A stretch of 64,000 bases of DNA from Toxonevra muliebris (Eukaryota > Arthropoda > Insecta > Diptera > Pallopteridae), in NCBI GenBank assembly GCA_963691655.1, contig OY829329.1:52057279-52121278 (forward strand), in the 5' to 3' direction. Within the stretch, counting starts at the first letter, position 1; every line of letters begins with the position of its first letter. Below, in pieces: positions 36,961 to 47,528 of the stretch. Under the pieces are notes generated by a model. That model was not told the DNA's origin. It ran no database searches and worked only from the letters and a program-made list of their open reading frames with translations. A program made the translations under genes and the position numbers.

Positions 36961-38519
36961 AAATAACCATGTACATTGCACTAACCGAGGGTAGTGACAC
37001 TTATGCAAAGAACGGATTCTGCTCATACTGTTACCGCTATTGAATCTAACATTTTTCAATAGTGTTTAGTGGGGAAATTAGGCAAAAACCGAAGAAAACA
37101 AAAATCTTTAATGAGCGAATTCTATCAGTTTTACAACTTGGCGTTTTTTTTTTTTGAGCGCCAAAACTTGCCAATACTTAAATGTTACGTCTCTGCATCT
37201 ATTATCCATCGACTGACACCTCAGTAGCCTGAAGCAATTCTTGAGCTTTTGAGCATTTTAAATACAGTCTGATATAAACTGTAGGACAAAATCGATGGGC
37301 AAACTATTTTGAGGTCCAACCTAATATTAAAAATGTTGCGAAACTCAAGCGGAAAAAAATTCGAATGAAATGCTTGCAGCAAAATCACAGAAGTGAAATA
37401 ATTTCCTTCTTCAAGGATCGATCTTTTTCCCCACGCGAATTTGCAGCGGAAAGAGCGTCATCTATGGAAGTTACTCTGAGTTACATACAATCCTCGTTTT
37501 ATATACCATATAACCACTTATGCAAAGAAAGTCAATTGAAATTTGATTGCTAATATGTGCATTAAATAAACTTGTCAAAAACTTGTTATTGCGTTTTAAA
37601 CCCGAACCAATATGCACAATAAATGCACATACGTCTCCAAATAAAATCTAAAATAAATGCATTCAAGCGAAAATACAAAATGTCAATGTGCATTTTTCGA
37701 CCCAAAATCGAATACAACCCAACAACTGTCAATGATTGTTATATTCTTTGCGCTTACACAGTGCAAAAAGTATAGCATTACTTACACAAAACTTGAAAAG
37801 ACAACCCTAACGAAAAGCATAAGAAAAGAAAAAAATAGAAATGGAGAAAATATAGTTTACTACTTCTTCTAAGAACAAAATGTAGTATCAGCTACCTACT
37901 CCGATGTATTTCCTAAATATCGAAAGAAAGCAGCACCATTCGCAGTAATATTATGTCAAGAAGCAACCATGCGTATATGATATTTTATCGAAAAGTTACT
38001 GTAGATACTAAGAAGTAAAATGGAAAAAATGGGAGAAAAATATTACACAGAATAAAAAGAAATATTACATGACAGTTACATAAAAAAGAAAAAGAAATCA
38101 ACTCTTAGAATAGAAAAATGTTATACGATTATTATTAGATTTTCTGCTTTAGTAGAAAAAGTGCAAATATATAATTCCTTCAAAGTGTAATTGTGAAAAA
38201 ATAAAATTAAAAAAAAACCTCTCCTTTTAATCTTTTTATATTCAAAACTATGAAAATGTCATATTGAAAAAAAAAAAAAAAAAAACAAATCTTGTTTAAT
38301 AAAGTGCAATATTTTCTTGTCAATGGAAAATGCTATAAAGTTTTTATTTTAATTTTCTGCTTTAGGGTTCTGTCTTATGTTAACTAGTAAAATTTAAATA
38401 TAACTTGTGCTTTTACTAGAAAGTCACAAGAAAGCTTAGTATCTTTTAACTTTGGTTAGAGAAATGTTGAAGACTATATACTCTATACTCTCTCATCGGT
38501 TATAAGCAAAAACTTTAAG
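36961..38519. other. Non-coding, nothing recognised
   Basis: AT-rich with A runs near 38265-38285. The open frames at 37365-37553 and 37657-37872 have no family resemblance and no visible splice context. Confidence 0.45.
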
Positions 38520-39400
38520 ACAAAAATTCTATGAAAGTCGCTTGATTGGCTTAAAGATAGATCCAGAAAATGAATTAAGTAGGCTTCTCTTTAGAACCAT
38601 GGGCTTAAAAATGGATCTAGAAACTTCTAGAAAAAAGGCATACAGTGGAATCTGCAAATTACTGGAGAATTGATATTGAAGCTCTTACATCCAGAAATTG
38701 AAGTAGGGCGCCCATCGGAACCTATGGACCGAAAGATGAATCGAGAACTTAAACAGAAATTATGTTGGAACTGAAAGATTTATTTAGAAATTAAAGTTGG
38801 ATTATTTTCGGAACTTTCTTGTTGAATTATTTTTGGGCTTTTGAAATCCGTTTAAAAGTTTAAATTCGGAACCTATATAGGCTTAAAGATGAAACTAGAA
38901 ATTGATGTTGTGATTCTCTTCGGGATCCGGACTTAAGGAGTTATCCGGAAATTGAAGTAGGATTCTTTTCGGAACTCAAGAGTTCAAAAATGGATCTTGA
39001 AATCTAAGCCTGTTTCGTTCTCGTTCCTCATGGATCTAAAAATTCTCTTCAGAGCCCATAGGTTCTTATTTCGGAACCGATGGGCTAAAAAATTTTTCTA
39101 AAAAGTAGGAGTCCGATCGAAACCTAGGGGCTGTACGGTGAATCTAGAAACATAAGCAGAATTCATCTTGGAATCTATGGGCTTCAATATTCATCTAGAA
39201 ACTTGAAAAAAAAATCAATTCGAATCTCAGAGGCTTGAACATGAAGTAGGATTTTCTTCAGAACTTAAAAATGGATCTAGAAAACTTGTGTAGGATTCAT
39301 CTTGCAGCTGATAGATCCAGCAGTTGAAGTAGGATTCCCATTAAAACCTAGGAGCTGAAACGTAAATCTAGAAACTAGTTTTAAATTCAAGCTGTTATTC
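38520..39400 (+). repeat. Decayed tandem repeat, about 55-60 bp unit
   Basis: The array is built on a unit resembling GGCTTAAAGATGGATCTAGA then AATTGAAGTAGGATTCTTTT then CGGAACCTATG. Copies can be followed near 38605, 38700, 38790, 38895, 38950, 39120, 39242 and 39317. Adjacent well-kept units at 38895 and 38950 are 55 bases apart. Units have diverged by substitution and indel. Confidence 0.7.
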
Positions 39401-39429
39401 CATGAATTTTTCTCATATACAAACCAACT

Positions 39430-39640
39430 GACCGCCTCGGTTAGGTCTAGTGGCAACTTGCTAGTTTATCACTCCTGAGGTCTTGGGTTCGATTGCAGGC
39501 AAGGGCATATCTTCTTATCTATCTTTCTTTCTGAATCAATACAGTGCTTTGTATTTATGGGATAATCTCCTCCGTGTTAATTGGCTATAAAAAGCTTATA
39601 AAAGTTGTTGCTTAAAGGGTTAAGGTTTTCAGCATAGCTA
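39430..39640 (+). mobile_element. tRNA-derived SINE-like element
   Basis: The left part contains an RNA polymerase III A-box-like TTAGGTCTAGTGG (39441-39453) and, 33 bases on, a B-box-like GGTTCGATTGC (39486-39496). This is the internal promoter layout of tRNA-derived SINEs. It does not fold as a complete tRNA. The rest is a non-coding body; its 3' end and target duplication are not resolved. Confidence 0.6.
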
Positions 39641-39736
39641 TAGAAAAAAAAATACGATCAAATAATAAAAGCAAATATATATATTAACCATAATAAGTAG
39701 TTATCTATGCTACTATACGAAAATAAATTTGACAGG

Positions 39737-40034
39737 CTGAGAGAAAAAGCGGGCTAAAATTTATATAATAGCAAAAGTGAAATAATTTAGAGTATCAGTG
39801 CAAGAATGGCATAAGTAATACGGTTTAGAGTGAAAATGAAACGCCTTAAAAGTAAGAGCAAAAATGGTATAACAATTCTTTCAGAGCAAGAACAGCATAG
39901 TTTTTTATTCCGTTTTCGCTCTAAACATATTTCGTTTCACTTTTGCTCTGAACATATTTCGTTTTGCTTTTGGTCTTAAGTAAAATTATTCCACTTTTTT
40001 CTGAACGTAGAAGTTATACCACTTTTCCTCTCAG
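39737..40034. mobile_element. MITE, copy 2
   Basis: Nearly identical to copy 1 from GACAGGCTGAGAG to CTTTTCCTCTCAG. It keeps about 43 bases that copy 1 lacks, between CAGTG and CCTTAAAAG. Left end CTGAGAGAAAAAGCGGGCTA, right end on the minus strand CTGAGAGGAAAAGTGGTATA. The high identity of the two copies implies fairly recent activity of the family. Confidence 0.88.
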
Positions 40035-41635
40035 TCTCTCATTTATGAAGCCAACGATCCAATTAATAATTTATGTTTGAATGCTCCAAGTATGTATGTG
40101 TGCTTGCGTGTGTGTCTGTGCCAAATAAACTTGAATATGAAATTAATTAAAGCAAATGCTATTTATAGCGTAAATATATGCATATATGACTGTATAAACA
40201 TAACTGCCTAACATATATTTATTCTACTTAACTCAAGTATAAGGTTCTATAAAATATTGAGAATAAATATGAATATCCTTGCATATCCAGTTTTAGTAGT
40301 TATATGTATTTGCATATATATGTGTGTATATAAAAACTAATTTCAAGAATTGATTAAATATAACCACAAATAAATTCTCACAAAATGTATACATACACGC
40401 ACAGACATATACAAATATCCACTCTATAACTCTACTTGTAAAGATACTTATTTGTATATTTAAATGGAAAATTATATCAAACGAAAAGAAAGGAAAATTT
40501 TTGAAAAACAAAATTCCAATTTCGCACTTATTCCCAGAGGTAATAAAAACTATACTTGCACACACACACACACACATATATACAAACAAATATAGAGAGG
40601 AAAAAAACCAAATGGTCTCTTTTCGCCTATGTTGTATCCAGAGCATAGTGTGTGTTCGCATATTTGCTTATGTATGTATGTATGTATGTGTGTGTGTGTA
40701 TATGATTGTCTCTCCATCTCTTTATGAGGCATACATAAATGTGATAACTTGAAATTGAGTTAAACTAAATTTTTGAAATTATTTTTGCAATAAACTCAAT
40801 ATGTATAAATTTTAAACACATGAATGTGCATACACCCCCAGACACGCACACACACACAAATATAAACTTTGAATACGAAGAATGTGTGTTTATATCATCC
40901 ATAAGAATTTATAAGTTTGCAACGTGCACAGATATTACATACAAATTACGATTATCTGCATTCCCAGACACACAAACACACACAAAGTAGAGAACAGATT
41001 GCATAGGGAATCGACAACGCACACTGACGACAGGAAATGAAAATCATGCATGCCAAAGGAAAGGTGAAATACATAAGCAAACTTATGAGAGTATCCAAAC
41101 ATATGCTGACTACTATGAGGTTACGTTACGCAAATCTCTCTGGTGCAGCAACAACAGCAAGCGAAAGCTGCTCAAACTTCCACTCGTACTTGAGCTCGAA
41201 CACTACAAAAAAGAAAATATGTAAAATGTATGTATGTGCGATCATTCGATTTTCTTCTAATAAAAAAAAAAATATGAACGACAGGAATTGTTGGAAAAAT
41301 ACAACAAAAGTAGGAAAAATAGCAGAAAATTAAAAAGAAGAAGAAACAGCAAGAACATAAGAGCGGCAAAAAGAATAGCCGAAATTGTTGCACATGTGCA
41401 CGATTTAAATGTTTTGCGTACCCAGAGGGAATAATTTGAAGAGTTTGTCCGGAAATAAACAAGAAAAAAAATATTTAAACATTTCTCCAATGCTCCGCGC
41501 TCATTTTAACGAACAAAGAAACTTCATAGATATTGTTTCAAATTAACCAACATTTTGGTTGTGATGTTGTTCTTTTGTGAAATCAATTTTTTATTTTTGT
41601 TTAACAAATAAGGTCCCGCAAAAATACTTTTTTTA
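40035..41635. other. Non-coding, dense CA/TG/TATG microsatellites
   Basis: CA tract near 40557-40576, GTAT/GT tract near 40670-40700, CA near 40845-40858 and 40970-40985. The open frames (for example 40293-40661 and 41037-41333) are dominated by these repeats. No gene supported. Confidence 0.55.
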
Positions 41636-42830
41636 TATTGGGAGTATGAATGTATAAACTCGTAATTGTGACTAACTTCATATCTATCATACGCGCCATT
41701 TTTTTGACATTGACAGCTATTCTATCTCGAAGAGCGCCAAAAATACTATAAGAATTGATCTGTCAAATATTTCAATCAATAAATATCAATAAATATTTAC
41801 AAAAGTGTTTTACGCAACTGAAGCACATCGTTTACTCACTGAAGCTTATCCTAACTGTGCTATAGACGTTAGAATGTGTCAGGTGAAGACAGGGAACGTT
41901 CAGGTGGCCCGAAAAAGTTCGAAAATGAAGAATTGAAGGCATTACTCGAAGAAGATTCATGTCAAACGCAACAAGAACTTGCAGAATCTTTAGGAGTTGA
42001 TCAATCAACCATTTCTAAACGATTAAAAGCATTGGGAATGATTCAAAAGTAAGGAAACTGGGTGCCGTACGAATTGAAGCCGAGAGACGTCGAACGACGA
42101 TTTTTCACATGTGAACTGCTGATTGAACAGATTGACAGAAAAGAAAGGGTTTTCTGCTATTGTGACGTATTGTGACTGGCGATGAAAAGTGGATACGTTA
42201 CGATAACCCAAAGCGTAAAAAATCATGGGGGCAGCCCGGACATGCATCAACATCAACGGCAAAGCCGAACATCCATGGATCCAAGCTCATGCTGTGTATT
42301 TGGTGGGATATGAAAGGTGTCGTGTATTATGAGCTGTTGAAACCGAATGAAACGATCACTGGCGACCGCTACCGACTACAATTGATGCGTTTTAGCCGAG
42401 CATTAAAGGATAAGAGGCCAGAATATGAGAATAGACACGACGAAGTTATTCTTCAGCACGACAATGCTCGGCCGCATGTTGTAAGGCAAGTAAAAACATA
42501 CTTGGAAACGCTGAAATGGGAAGTGCTACCCCACCCGCCGTATTCTCCAGACATTGCTCCTTCTGATTACCACTTGTTCCAATCAATGACACATGGCCTG
42601 GATGAACAGCACTTCCGTTCTTTCGGAGAACTCAAAAAATGGGTCGATTCGTGGATAGCCTCAAAAGATGAGGAGTTCTTTCGACGCGGAATCCGTATGC
42701 TACCAGAAAGATGGGAAAAGGTTGTGGCTAACGATGGACAATACTTTAAAGAATAAATTTATAATCACTTTTTCACAATAAATATCCAAATACGAAAAAA
42801 ATACGAGTTTATACATTCATACTCCCAATA
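41636..42830 (+). mobile_element. Mos1-like mariner, complete ends, broken gene
   Basis: The terminal repeats at 41636-41664 and 42802-42830 are perfect inverted copies over 29 bases (including the outer TA): TATTGGGAGTATGAATGTAT then AAACTCGTA. The TA at each outer edge is the expected target duplication, leaving a 1191-bp element at 41638-42828. Some similarity seems to continue outside the TA (CTTTTTTTAT, and CGCAA further out, on both sides), so the true ends might be longer. Perfect terminal repeats with a broken gene suggest it could move only if another copy supplied transposase. Confidence 0.93.
41805..42756 (+). pseudogene. Mos1-like (mauritiana-type) mariner transposase, several lesions
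   Basis: The N-terminal part reads YATEAHRLLTEAYPNCAIDV near 41811, then about 12 codons are missing near 41885. It resumes as KKFENEELKALLEEDSCQTQ then ELAESLGVDQSTISKRLKAL. A TAA at 42050 replaces a Gln-like codon just before GNWVPYELKPRDVERR. Near 42140-42177 a small indel and a 10-bp tandem duplication (42158-42167 and 42168-42177) shift the frame. From 42172 the catalytic half is open for 194 residues: TGDEKWIRYDNPKRKKSW (first Asp), LQHDNARPHV (second Asp), YSPDIAPSDYHLF (third Asp), again 34 residues between the last two. It ends LPERWEKVVANDGQYF and TAA. The WVPHEL/WVPYEL and YDNPKRKKS phrases place it with Mos1 relatives. Confidence 0.92.
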
Positions 42831-44402
42831 TATTCATAAAAAAAGTTAAGTTTTCTTGCGAAATTAAGCTGAAATGAGAGGAAATAATTCCGAAATTAAG
42901 GAAATAAGGTCTTGCAGATCACGCTCTAATCTGAACGAGCTTTCGCTGAAATCTCTCCATTCGAATTATATGATTTTCCATCTTGTTCCGTATGCTTGAA
43001 GAAAATATAAAACGCATATTTTTGCGCATATCGTTATCATTTCACTTGGCATGTCTATCCAAAGCGTTTAGAAGAAAGACGCTGGAAAGCACAGATAACT
43101 AGAAATTTAGCTCGATTCGACACTTCCTTTATTCGTTCCATTAATTCTTCCTTCTTTTCCTTCCCTCTCTCTTTCTTCATTCAAGTTTTCCTGTCTTTCT
43201 CACTTTCTTGTTTTCCTCCTTTCTTCTTTCCTTCATTTACACATTTTCTTAAAAATTGATTTTAACCCTCTTAGGAGAAAAGGCACTTTCCGTGGTAGGA
43301 AAAAATCGGAATGTTGATTTTCCTAACCCCACAAATAGTCAAAAAATACTATTCACGAATATCTACCTGTGCAGGTTTAGCCGTACGCAATGTGCACATA
43401 TGTATACGAAAAAATGTTCTTTAAAATAATCCGACTTATAAAAAATGTGTTTCTATTGACAGAGGAAGGTTCTATCTACACAATAAATTTTATTTTACAC
43501 ATCTTTTTATTATTTAGTATTTTTATTAATTTTTTGAAATCGACGACTTTGAGAACACAATAAAATAAAATAAAAAAAAAAACGTTAGGTTGTCCTATAA
43601 AAGTCGCAATAGTTTTGACGGCTATGCTGCGATTATAGCAAAATAGGTGCCAAACGATAGAGGAAAAAACTACAAAGGCGCCAATAGCAAAATCGAAGTC
43701 AGGAAAAATTTTAAAATTCACGTACACATATGTGTACGAAATTCCCTTTTGGAGTTGAGTTTTTTTTTCGCAAAATAGGTGAGAAAATAGTACTGAGACT
43801 GTTTCCTGTGTGACGAAAAAGTCTTTCCTTTCTAGCGCTTATTTACCCACTGGGAATCCTATACATATACATACACACAATGTACACATGCACAGTTGAA
43901 CCAACTTTGAGTGTTAATTTGCTTGCAACAAAATGTCGATGCGTACTTGTCGTAATTGTAGTTGTATGCATTCGGGTGTGTAGCCATGCGCGTGTGTATG
44001 TCTGGCTATGTATGTGTGTGTATGTTGTACGTGTACGTGCACAAGTTGCGATAGTGTACTTTAAATGCTTCTTAAAAATGCTTACGTGCTGAATTGTTGT
44101 GCTGCATCATTATTACTGTAGCCATACTGCTGCTGTTGTTGTTACTGTAGTCAAAGAAAATTTCTTCTCTCGATAAGGCACAATTTCAGTTAAGCGTTAT
44201 TTTTTCTTTGGTTTTCTTCAAAAAGTTTAAGTATTGCAAAAAAACAAAAAACAACAGGAAACCCAAAAAGGATGCAATAAGAAATTGCATTTCATTTAAA
44301 TTGACTTAAGAAGAGAGGAAAACTTGTACAAGAAATATTGCAATTGTGGTTAATTAAAATTTATTAAATTATTTAATCGAAGTATGGTACATATTTACTG
44401 AA
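42831..44402. other. Non-coding, nothing recognised
   Basis: CT-rich tract at 43140-43250 (TTCCTTCCCTCTCTCTTTC), TG repeats near 43975-44040 and AT-rich sequence. TTAACCCTCTTAGG at 43263 looks like a piggyBac-type end but has no partner nearby. No gene supported. Confidence 0.5.
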
Positions 44403-44839
44403 TACATGAACATTAGGGTGGCCCTTATATTTCAACTTTCTAAAAGTTGAGCTCCCAGACCCGTATCTTGTTTCAATCAATAAAGAAACAATCTGTGCAA
44501 AATTTGAGCTCAATCGGACAACTGCGAGGCGGCCCTCATCGACCATGAAGTTATACATTGTCGCCCGGAGTCATTTTTTCAGATAAATAAATTTTTTTGT
44601 TCTTGGATTTCTTGAAGAATACCTTTCGGTGAAGAAACAACACCGAGATGACTAGCCAGAATTGTTAGAGTTAACAATGATTTATGCATTCAAGATATAC
44701 CTTTCTCAAGACCAGTTTCAGTTAGCTTATAAAAAAAAAAACTGTTAAAAAGAATTTGTATTTTTCTTGCTCGGATTCGAGTCTGGTTTCTGTCACCAGA
44801 TGAAATTAAAGCACCTTATCATTACTTTTTATTCATGCT

Positions 44840-45299
44840 TCAAGTGTTAAATTATCAGGATATTGATCTAAAAATCAGAAAGGTGCTGCTGACAAATTTG
44901 ACACCCACCTCGAGTACCTTTATCCCCAAACTGTGTCTCTACCATTATTTTATGAAAATTTGCGGTTAAGGCAAGTAAAGCTTAAATTATATTAGAAGCA
45001 GGCTACAAAATCATTTTTCTTCATTTATAAACATAGAGATAGTTTTCATCTTTTGTAAATACTGGTACAAAAATTTTCTATCAGCATCGATTTCTTCAAC
45101 AAAAGAAATTTCAACATGAAAAATTGATCCAGGTTACAAAAATGAAAACGAAAAACTTGAGAAGAAAATGGTTGTCGATAACGTTGCAGAAAAAAATGTG
45201 AAACTCATTCAGGAATACAATAACATTTTCATAAAAAATGAAGCTGAGAAACAAATTGTTTCACCAATCGTTGCTGAAGACCGAAAAATACAAGAGTAA
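44840..45299 (+). pseudogene. Coding remnant of the long-TIR element, uncharacterised protein
   Basis: Fragments in two frames read, in order, YQDIDLKIRKVLLTNL (about 44851), THLEYLYPQTVSLPLFYENL (about 44903), and from 45132 to a TAA at 45297 VVDNVAEKNVKLIQEYNNIF then IKNEAEKQIVSPIVAEDRKI. I remember similar HLxYL.P..V and D.AE+.v.L...Y......QK phrases in unnamed, multi-copy proteins of arthropod genomes, consistent with an element-encoded protein. I cannot assign a domain or function. Position near the left terminal repeat and strong decay suggest the rest was lost internally. Confidence 0.5.
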
Positions 45300-45484
45300 A
45301 TTTCGTTGAAATTTTGAATTTCAAATTTAGGTGGACACACGACAAAAAACGAATTTCATTGAGAATCGAATTTAATTTTTGACTGATTATAAGTTCGGAG
45401 ATGAAGAAGAGTTTTTATGTGCTATAATTATACGTATTATCTCTGCGGCTTTGTTGTTGTTTTCCCATACAATTATCACTGCTA

Positions 45485-46730
45485 AAGCGCGGTTCACGCA
45501 AAATTGGCACGCAGGAAAGTTGCTGTATCTTTTTAACCAGAACACTCAGAATAAAAAATAATGCATTAAATGCTATAAATATTAAAAGATTTAAATTTCT
45601 TTGTTGTGCAAAAAGTTCCGGGTATTCCTTTTAATGGACCCCATCAACCTTTGAACATCCGCTCTGGATACTTTTGCGGCTATTTGGTTCCATTTTAGTA
45701 ACATTGAATTCACATTTTTGACAATACCTGCATTTTTCTTCAACTTATATTTTGTAATAGCCCAGTATTTTTCGATCAGTTGAAGCTGGGGGCAATTGGG
45801 TGGATTCATATATTTGGGCACTACATCTACTTTATTTGTCTGATACCAATCCATGGTTTTCTTAGAGTAGTGGCAACTGGCTAAATCAGGCCAAACCTTC
45901 ACTGGCGAATGGTGGTTACGAACAAATGGCAATAGTCGTTTCGAAAGGCAATCTTTGATATAAATATCAGACGTCATAGAAAAGGATGTCACAAATGCCC
46001 TGGATTTGAGACCACAGCTGCAAATAGCCTGCCACACCATTGCTTTCTTTGCAAATTTATCCATTTTTATGTACTTGAATTTTGAGGGTACATTACCACG
46101 ATTCGTTGCCATATAAAATTTTTGACCTGGAAGCTGTTTAAGATCAAATTTTACGTATGATTCGTCATCCACAATAATGCATCCATTGAATTTGGTCAAA
46201 ACATTATTATAAAGAAGACGAGCACGTTTTTTGGCCAGCAAATTCTGATTGTCTGTTCTATTTGGATATTTTATAGCACGATAGCACTTTAGCCCAGCTT
46301 TTATGCGTATTCGTCTAGCAGTACTTTTGCTGCTATTGAATTTTTTGGCACGATCGCTATCCGATAGTCCCGTATTGCTTTTGATGGGCCTCAAGATCTT
46401 TGCCTTTAATTTTAGTTTGGTGGTTCCCGTTTTGTTCACAACTTTTTTAGCTCTTTCAACACTAAGAGTTCCTTTATATCGTTTTATAAATCTACATACC
46501 GTTCTTTTGGAGATATTTAACACTTTCGCAATCTTTGAACCGGACAACTACGGATTTTCAATAAATTTGTTCACAATCAATTTTCTATTTGCGATCAATT
46601 AATATGAAAATTTTATCAACTAACGGTAACGGTATTGTAAACAAATCCCAGTAAAAAATTTGTTGTTCTTATGATTAGGGGCGACGTGATGACTACAATA
46701 AAGCGTGCCAATTTGACGTGAACCGCGCTT
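45485..46730 (-). mobile_element. DD37E IS630/Tc1-type transposon, complete ends, nested
   Basis: Inverted ends: 45483-45512 reads TAAAGCGCGGTTCACGCAAA then ATTGGCACGC; the right end (46732-46703, minus strand) is TAAAGCGCGGTTCACGTCAA then ATTGGCACGC, 28 of 30 matching. The outermost TA on each side is the target duplication. The 1246-bp element carries a single transposase frame on the minus strand. It sits inside the 44411-47520 element, so it inserted later. Confidence 0.93.
45591..46595 (-). pseudogene. DD37E transposase, nearly intact
   Basis: From 46547 to a stop at 45591 the minus strand is open for 318 codons. The N-terminal helix-turn-helix is RKLIVNKFIEN, a TAG at 46550-46548, then LSGSKIAKVLNISKRTVCRF. 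A second binding region is GLSDSDRAKKFNSSKSTARR. Catalytic residues: Asp in IVDDESYVKFD, Asp in VKVWPDLASCHYS, Glu in NCPQLQLIEKYWA. Exactly 37 residues separate the last two, so this is DD37E, the spacing first described in mosquito ITmD37E elements, rather than Tc1 DD34E. The likely start near 46595 reads ATC where ATG is expected (IANRKL), and the TAG lies 15 codons later. These are the only two clear lesions, so the copy is young but probably inactive. Confidence 0.9.
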
Positions 46731-47528
46731 TAGTTATACATAACTAAAAGGAAGTGGCGAATAAATCGCAACTATTGTTTCAAACGACTTTATCTTCAAA
46801 TTAATGATCATTCTTAAAACGATATATAATTCTTAAAAATTCGCATCAGTTTATTATTTATAGTCAAGAATATGTGATAAAATATTTTATTTATGTTAGT
46901 TATGCTGTTTTTCGTGTTTACCACAGAAATATTGCAGAAGCAGCTGTTATGAAAACAAGATGCAAAATTTCTAAAAAAAAAAAAAAAAAAATTCTTGAAT
47001 TTTCTCTGTTTTTACAACCATGTCTTTGAGGGTTGCTGAGTTGCTTTCGAGATTTCAAGTGAATTTCGTTGAAATGTTTGTGAAATTCACAATTGATTCT
47101 ATAGATATTAGTCTTGTAAATAAAAATACGTTTGTTCTACAGAAGTTGTGGGCGATTATATTTTTCATGTTGTTTCAGGAATTGTGCGAATTTACTTTTA
47201 AAAAAATTTGATTCAGAAGGTTTTCACACAATTTCCTGGTTGTTAGTTAGTTTCTTTATTTAGGTATTTTCCATATATTACAGTATTATTTATAATTAAT
47301 AACTAATAACAAGAAAATGGTTAAGATAAGAAAGACTAAACCGTTTTTGAACAGAGAATTCTATAGATCAACTTCAAGTTTGAGGGTCTCCTAGAAGCTG
47401 TCCGATAAGGCTGAAGTTTTGCACATCCCGGTTTTTTCTTTATTGGAACCAGATTAGAACAAGGGAGTAGCAACATTTTTGCTTTTGAAAAATTACCTAA
47501 AGTTAAGGGCCACCCTAATGTACATGCA

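Larger units (their letters stand above)
44411..47520. mobile_element. Long-TIR DNA transposon with 8-bp target duplication, family uncertain
   Basis: The left end CATTAGGGTGGCCCTTA is matched by the right end on the minus strand, CATTAGGGTGGCCCTTA. Similarity continues with gaps for about 140 bases (CAATAAAGAAA, TGTGCAAAA, ATCGGACA, CCCTCA in the same order). The flanks are TACATGAA (44403-44410) and TACATGCA (47521-47528), an 8-bp duplication with one change. Eight-base duplications and CA-starting ends occur in hAT and P-type elements; the GGTGG phrase recalls P ends. Without the nested DD37E insertion it is about 1.86 kb. Coding remnants are described separately. Confidence 0.8.

Noticed and set aside
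40293..40752. Open frames of up to 122 codons on both strands
   Set aside because: They are translations of CA/TG and TATG microsatellites (runs of His-Thr, Cys-Val, Tyr-Ile). No family motif and no splice or start context.
43263..43280. A lone TTAACCCTCTTAGG resembling a piggyBac-type end
   Set aside because: No partner GGGTTAA with matching end sequence was found downstream, so no element can be delimited.
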